Source: JACVRW01 sp035705985 (GTDB taxonomy: Bacteria > Actinomycetota > Thermoleophilia > Solirubrobacterales > Thermoleophilaceae). Taken from it: a stretch of 6,997 nucleotides of DNA. The stretch is taken from the NCBI GenBank assembly GCA_035705985.1, contig DASSVP010000047.1:1-6997 (forward strand). The letters are read 5' to 3'. The notes beneath the pieces were generated by a model. That model had not been told where the DNA came from, made no database searches, and saw nothing but the letters and a program-made list of their open reading frames with translations. Every line of letters starts with the position of its first letter. The stretch's first letter is position 1. Shown piece after piece: positions 6,499-6,997 of this stretch. Made by a program: the position numbers and the translations under genes.

Positions 6499-6675
6499 TC
6501 AGCGGTGCAGCCGCCAGGCGGAGCGCCGTCGGCCGCCGCGGTCGGTGCCGGCTGCGATCGCGATGAGCGCGAACGGCGTCCAGGCGACCTCGCTCAGCCC
6601 GAGCGCCCAGAGCGCGATCGCGACGATCGCCGCGATGCCGAAGTCGATTGCAGTCCTGCCGAGATTGGTTCTCAT
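6499..6675 (-). CDS. Small two-helix membrane protein, 58 aa, first gene of operon
   Basis: The product (MRTNLGRTAIDFGIAAIVA...) has two hydrophobic helices, about residues 10-26 and 30-43, and a strongly basic tail (DRGGRRRSAWRLHR). I chose the ATG at 6675 because GGAG lies just before it and because the likely promoter lies within 6712-6740. The open frame continues to an ATG at 6726, but the added residues are encoded by the operator repeats and would begin upstream of the predicted transcript start. It is the first gene after the operator and leads into the repressor gene 18 nt later. No family recognised; the size and topology match the other small protein of the operon. Confidence 0.65.
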   Translation of the reverse strand: MRTNLGRTAIDFGIAAIVAIALWALGLSEVAWTPFALIAIAAGTDRGGRRRSAWRLHR

Positions 6676-6689
6676 GCCTCTCCAGTCGA

Positions 6690-6725
6690 TGTCAAGCGTG
6701 CTTGTCGTGTCAAGGTAACTTGTCA
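6690..6725 (-). promoter_or_regulatory. Operator: two contiguous 18-bp imperfect palindromes
   Basis: On the plus strand, 6690-6707 is TGTCAAGCGTGCTTGTCG and 6708-6725 is TGTCAAGGTAACTTGTCA. Each has CAAG-N4-CTTG symmetry, and the two are head-to-tail with an 18-bp period. A further half-site TGTCAAG lies at 6735-6741, 27 bp from the second. Small dimeric XRE repressors bind sites of this form, and the only regulator nearby is the one encoded at 6280-6480. The sites cover the predicted -10 and transcript start, so binding should shut the operon off. Confidence 0.7.
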
Positions 6726-6740
6726 TGGACGATGTGTCAA
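6712..6740 (-). promoter_or_regulatory. Predicted promoter of the XRE-GT39 operon
   Basis: Reading the minus strand, TTGACA (6740-6735) is a perfect -35 box. After 17 nt comes TACCTT (6717-6712), which fits the actinobacterial TAnnnT -10 form. Transcription would start near 6705, leaving a leader of about 30 nt before the ATG at 6675. The -35 box is part of the outer TGTCAAG half-site and the -10 lies in the palindrome 6708-6725. Confidence 0.5.
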
Positions 6741-6790
6741 GCGGACTTTACGCCTGATTTACGCTCGAGCAACGTCACCGGCTTTCGCTC

Positions 6791-6807
6791 TGCGCGACAA
6801 GCAGCAG
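6791..6807 (-). repeat. 17-nt word shared with 3012-3028 (right copy)
   Basis: It is identical to the word at 3012-3028. Between it and the core, both copies also share TCAGG soon after the word and CCTGAGGA just before the core; these pair as TCAGG/CCTGA in both. In a circularised element this word would lie on the opposite side of the core from the 28-bp repeats, in inverted orientation, as in a two-armed attachment site. Confidence 0.6.
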
Positions 6808-6857
6808 TGGTCAGGTGTGCTAGCGGCGGTTCCGCTTCGAGAGAGCGCACTCCTGAG

Positions 6858-6903
6858 GATGGGCGGTGCCCGGCTCGAACGGGCGACCTCTTGCTTGTAA
6901 GGC
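6858..6903 (-). repeat. 46-bp att-like core inside tRNA-Val (right copy)
   Basis: It is identical to 3077-3122. Identity stops at 6903, inside the 5' strand of the anticodon stem, and at 6858, two bases past the discriminator. The core therefore covers the anticodon loop and the T arm, the usual crossover positions for tRNA-targeting tyrosine recombinases. Confidence 0.8.
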
Positions 6904-6932
6904 AAGCGCTCTACCAGCTGAGCTAACCGCCC
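6860..6932 (-). tRNA. tRNA-Val (anticodon TAC)
   Basis: The minus strand folds as a complete cloverleaf. Acceptor GGGCGGT pairs with ACCGCCC. The D stem is GCTC/GAGC with AGCTGGTA in its loop, and the anticodon stem is CTTGC/GCAAG with loop CTTACAA. The variable loop is AGGTC and the T stem GCCCG/CGGGC closes TTCGAGC. Bases 6899-6897 are the anticodon TAC, which reads GTA (Val). The discriminator is A at 6860; the next bases are TCC, so CCA is added after transcription. A TAnnnT box (TAGACT, 6947-6942) lies 9 nt upstream, but no good -35 is visible. Its 3' half is the right att-like core. Confidence 0.97.
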
Positions 6933-6959
6933 CGACGGGCGAGTCTAGTATCCGGCCTC

Positions 6960-6997
6960 TTGAACGCCCGGCTCTTCTGGAAGGCGCTGTTGGTGCA
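6960..6997 (+). CDS. Possible start of a membrane protein gene, cut by the window edge
   Basis: From TTG at 6960 the frame reads LNARLFWKALLV, an N-terminus of basic then hydrophobic residues like those of membrane-anchored sensor kinases and similar proteins. Only 12 full codons are visible, no ribosome site is evident, and the start codon is uncertain. It would run divergently from the tRNA gene. Confidence 0.3.
   Translation, partial: MNARLFWKALLV

Larger units (their letters stand above)
3077..6903. mobile_element. Putative integrated element at tRNA-Val, flanked by 46-bp att-like repeats, no integrase
   Basis: The element is bounded by two identical 46-bp copies of the tRNA-Val 3' half, 3781 bp apart and in the same orientation. 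The copy at the right is part of an intact tRNA gene, so integration would have restored the tRNA. All genes inside run on the minus strand, and none resembles an integrase, excisionase or transfer protein. The cargo is an unknown 217-aa protein and a self-regulated operon of XRE repressor, small membrane proteins and a GT39 glycosyltransferase. Such integrase-less, att-flanked segments are known as cis-mobilisable elements and move when a related element supplies the recombinase. Alternatives are a decayed island or a partial duplication of the tRNA locus. Function is inferred from architecture only. Confidence 0.6.

Noticed and set aside
6676..6726. Longer start (ATG at 6726) for the first operon gene
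   Set aside because: It would make the operator palindromes coding and lies upstream of the predicted transcript start; the ATG at 6675 has its own GGAG and begins just before the first membrane helix.
6505..6900. Plus-strand frame ending in GGARLERATSCL
   Set aside because: The end is the reverse complement of the tRNA-Val gene, and the start overlaps the minus-strand 58-aa gene. Such frames are a frequent false call across tRNA genes.

Overview
The window is very GC-rich, and the large genes use the Arg/Ala/Leu-heavy codons typical of high-GC Actinomycetota. An AfsR/BTAD-type STAND regulator, a tRNA gene without an encoded CCA, and GTG starts with 4-nt start/stop overlaps all fit that phylum. 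The class Thermoleophilia is a guess from the style of the proteins, not something the sequence proves.

Layout. Positions 72-3002 (+) encode a 976-residue AfsR-like regulator (winged helix, BTAD, NB-ARC-type NTPase, TPR-like tail). A 429-bp gene-free stretch follows (3003-3431). It contains an exact copy of the 3' half of the tRNA-Val gene that lies intact at 6860-6932 (-), and a cluster of direct and inverted repeats. Between the two tRNA copies, all genes run on the minus strand. They are a lone 217-residue protein of unknown family (3432-4085) and a five-gene operon transcribed from about 6705 down to 4253: a 58-aa two-helix membrane protein, a 66-aa XRE/Cro-type repressor, a 64-aa two-helix membrane protein, a 133-aa four-helix membrane protein, and a GT39/ArnT-like membrane glycosyltransferase. 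The last three are linked by overlaps, two of them 4-nt start/stop overlaps. The operon promoter lies inside two contiguous 18-bp imperfect palindromes plus a further half-site, a convincing operator for the operon's own repressor. After the tRNA, the right edge may hold the first codons of another plus-strand gene.

Main interpretation. The 46-bp identity between 3077-3122 and 6858-6903 is what site-specific integration into the 3' end of a tRNA gene leaves behind. The roughly 3.78 kb between them would be an integrated element that carries cargo but no visible integrase (a cis-mobilisable type of element, or a decayed one). About 65 bp to the left of each core copy are also related, with one 17-nt word identical at nearly the same distance. 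This suggests that the DNA left of the first core, including the AfsR-like gene, may end in the same way as the element itself, as in a tandem array of related elements at one tRNA. Repeats beside the cores look like possible arm-type recombinase sites. This is inference from sequence pattern only.
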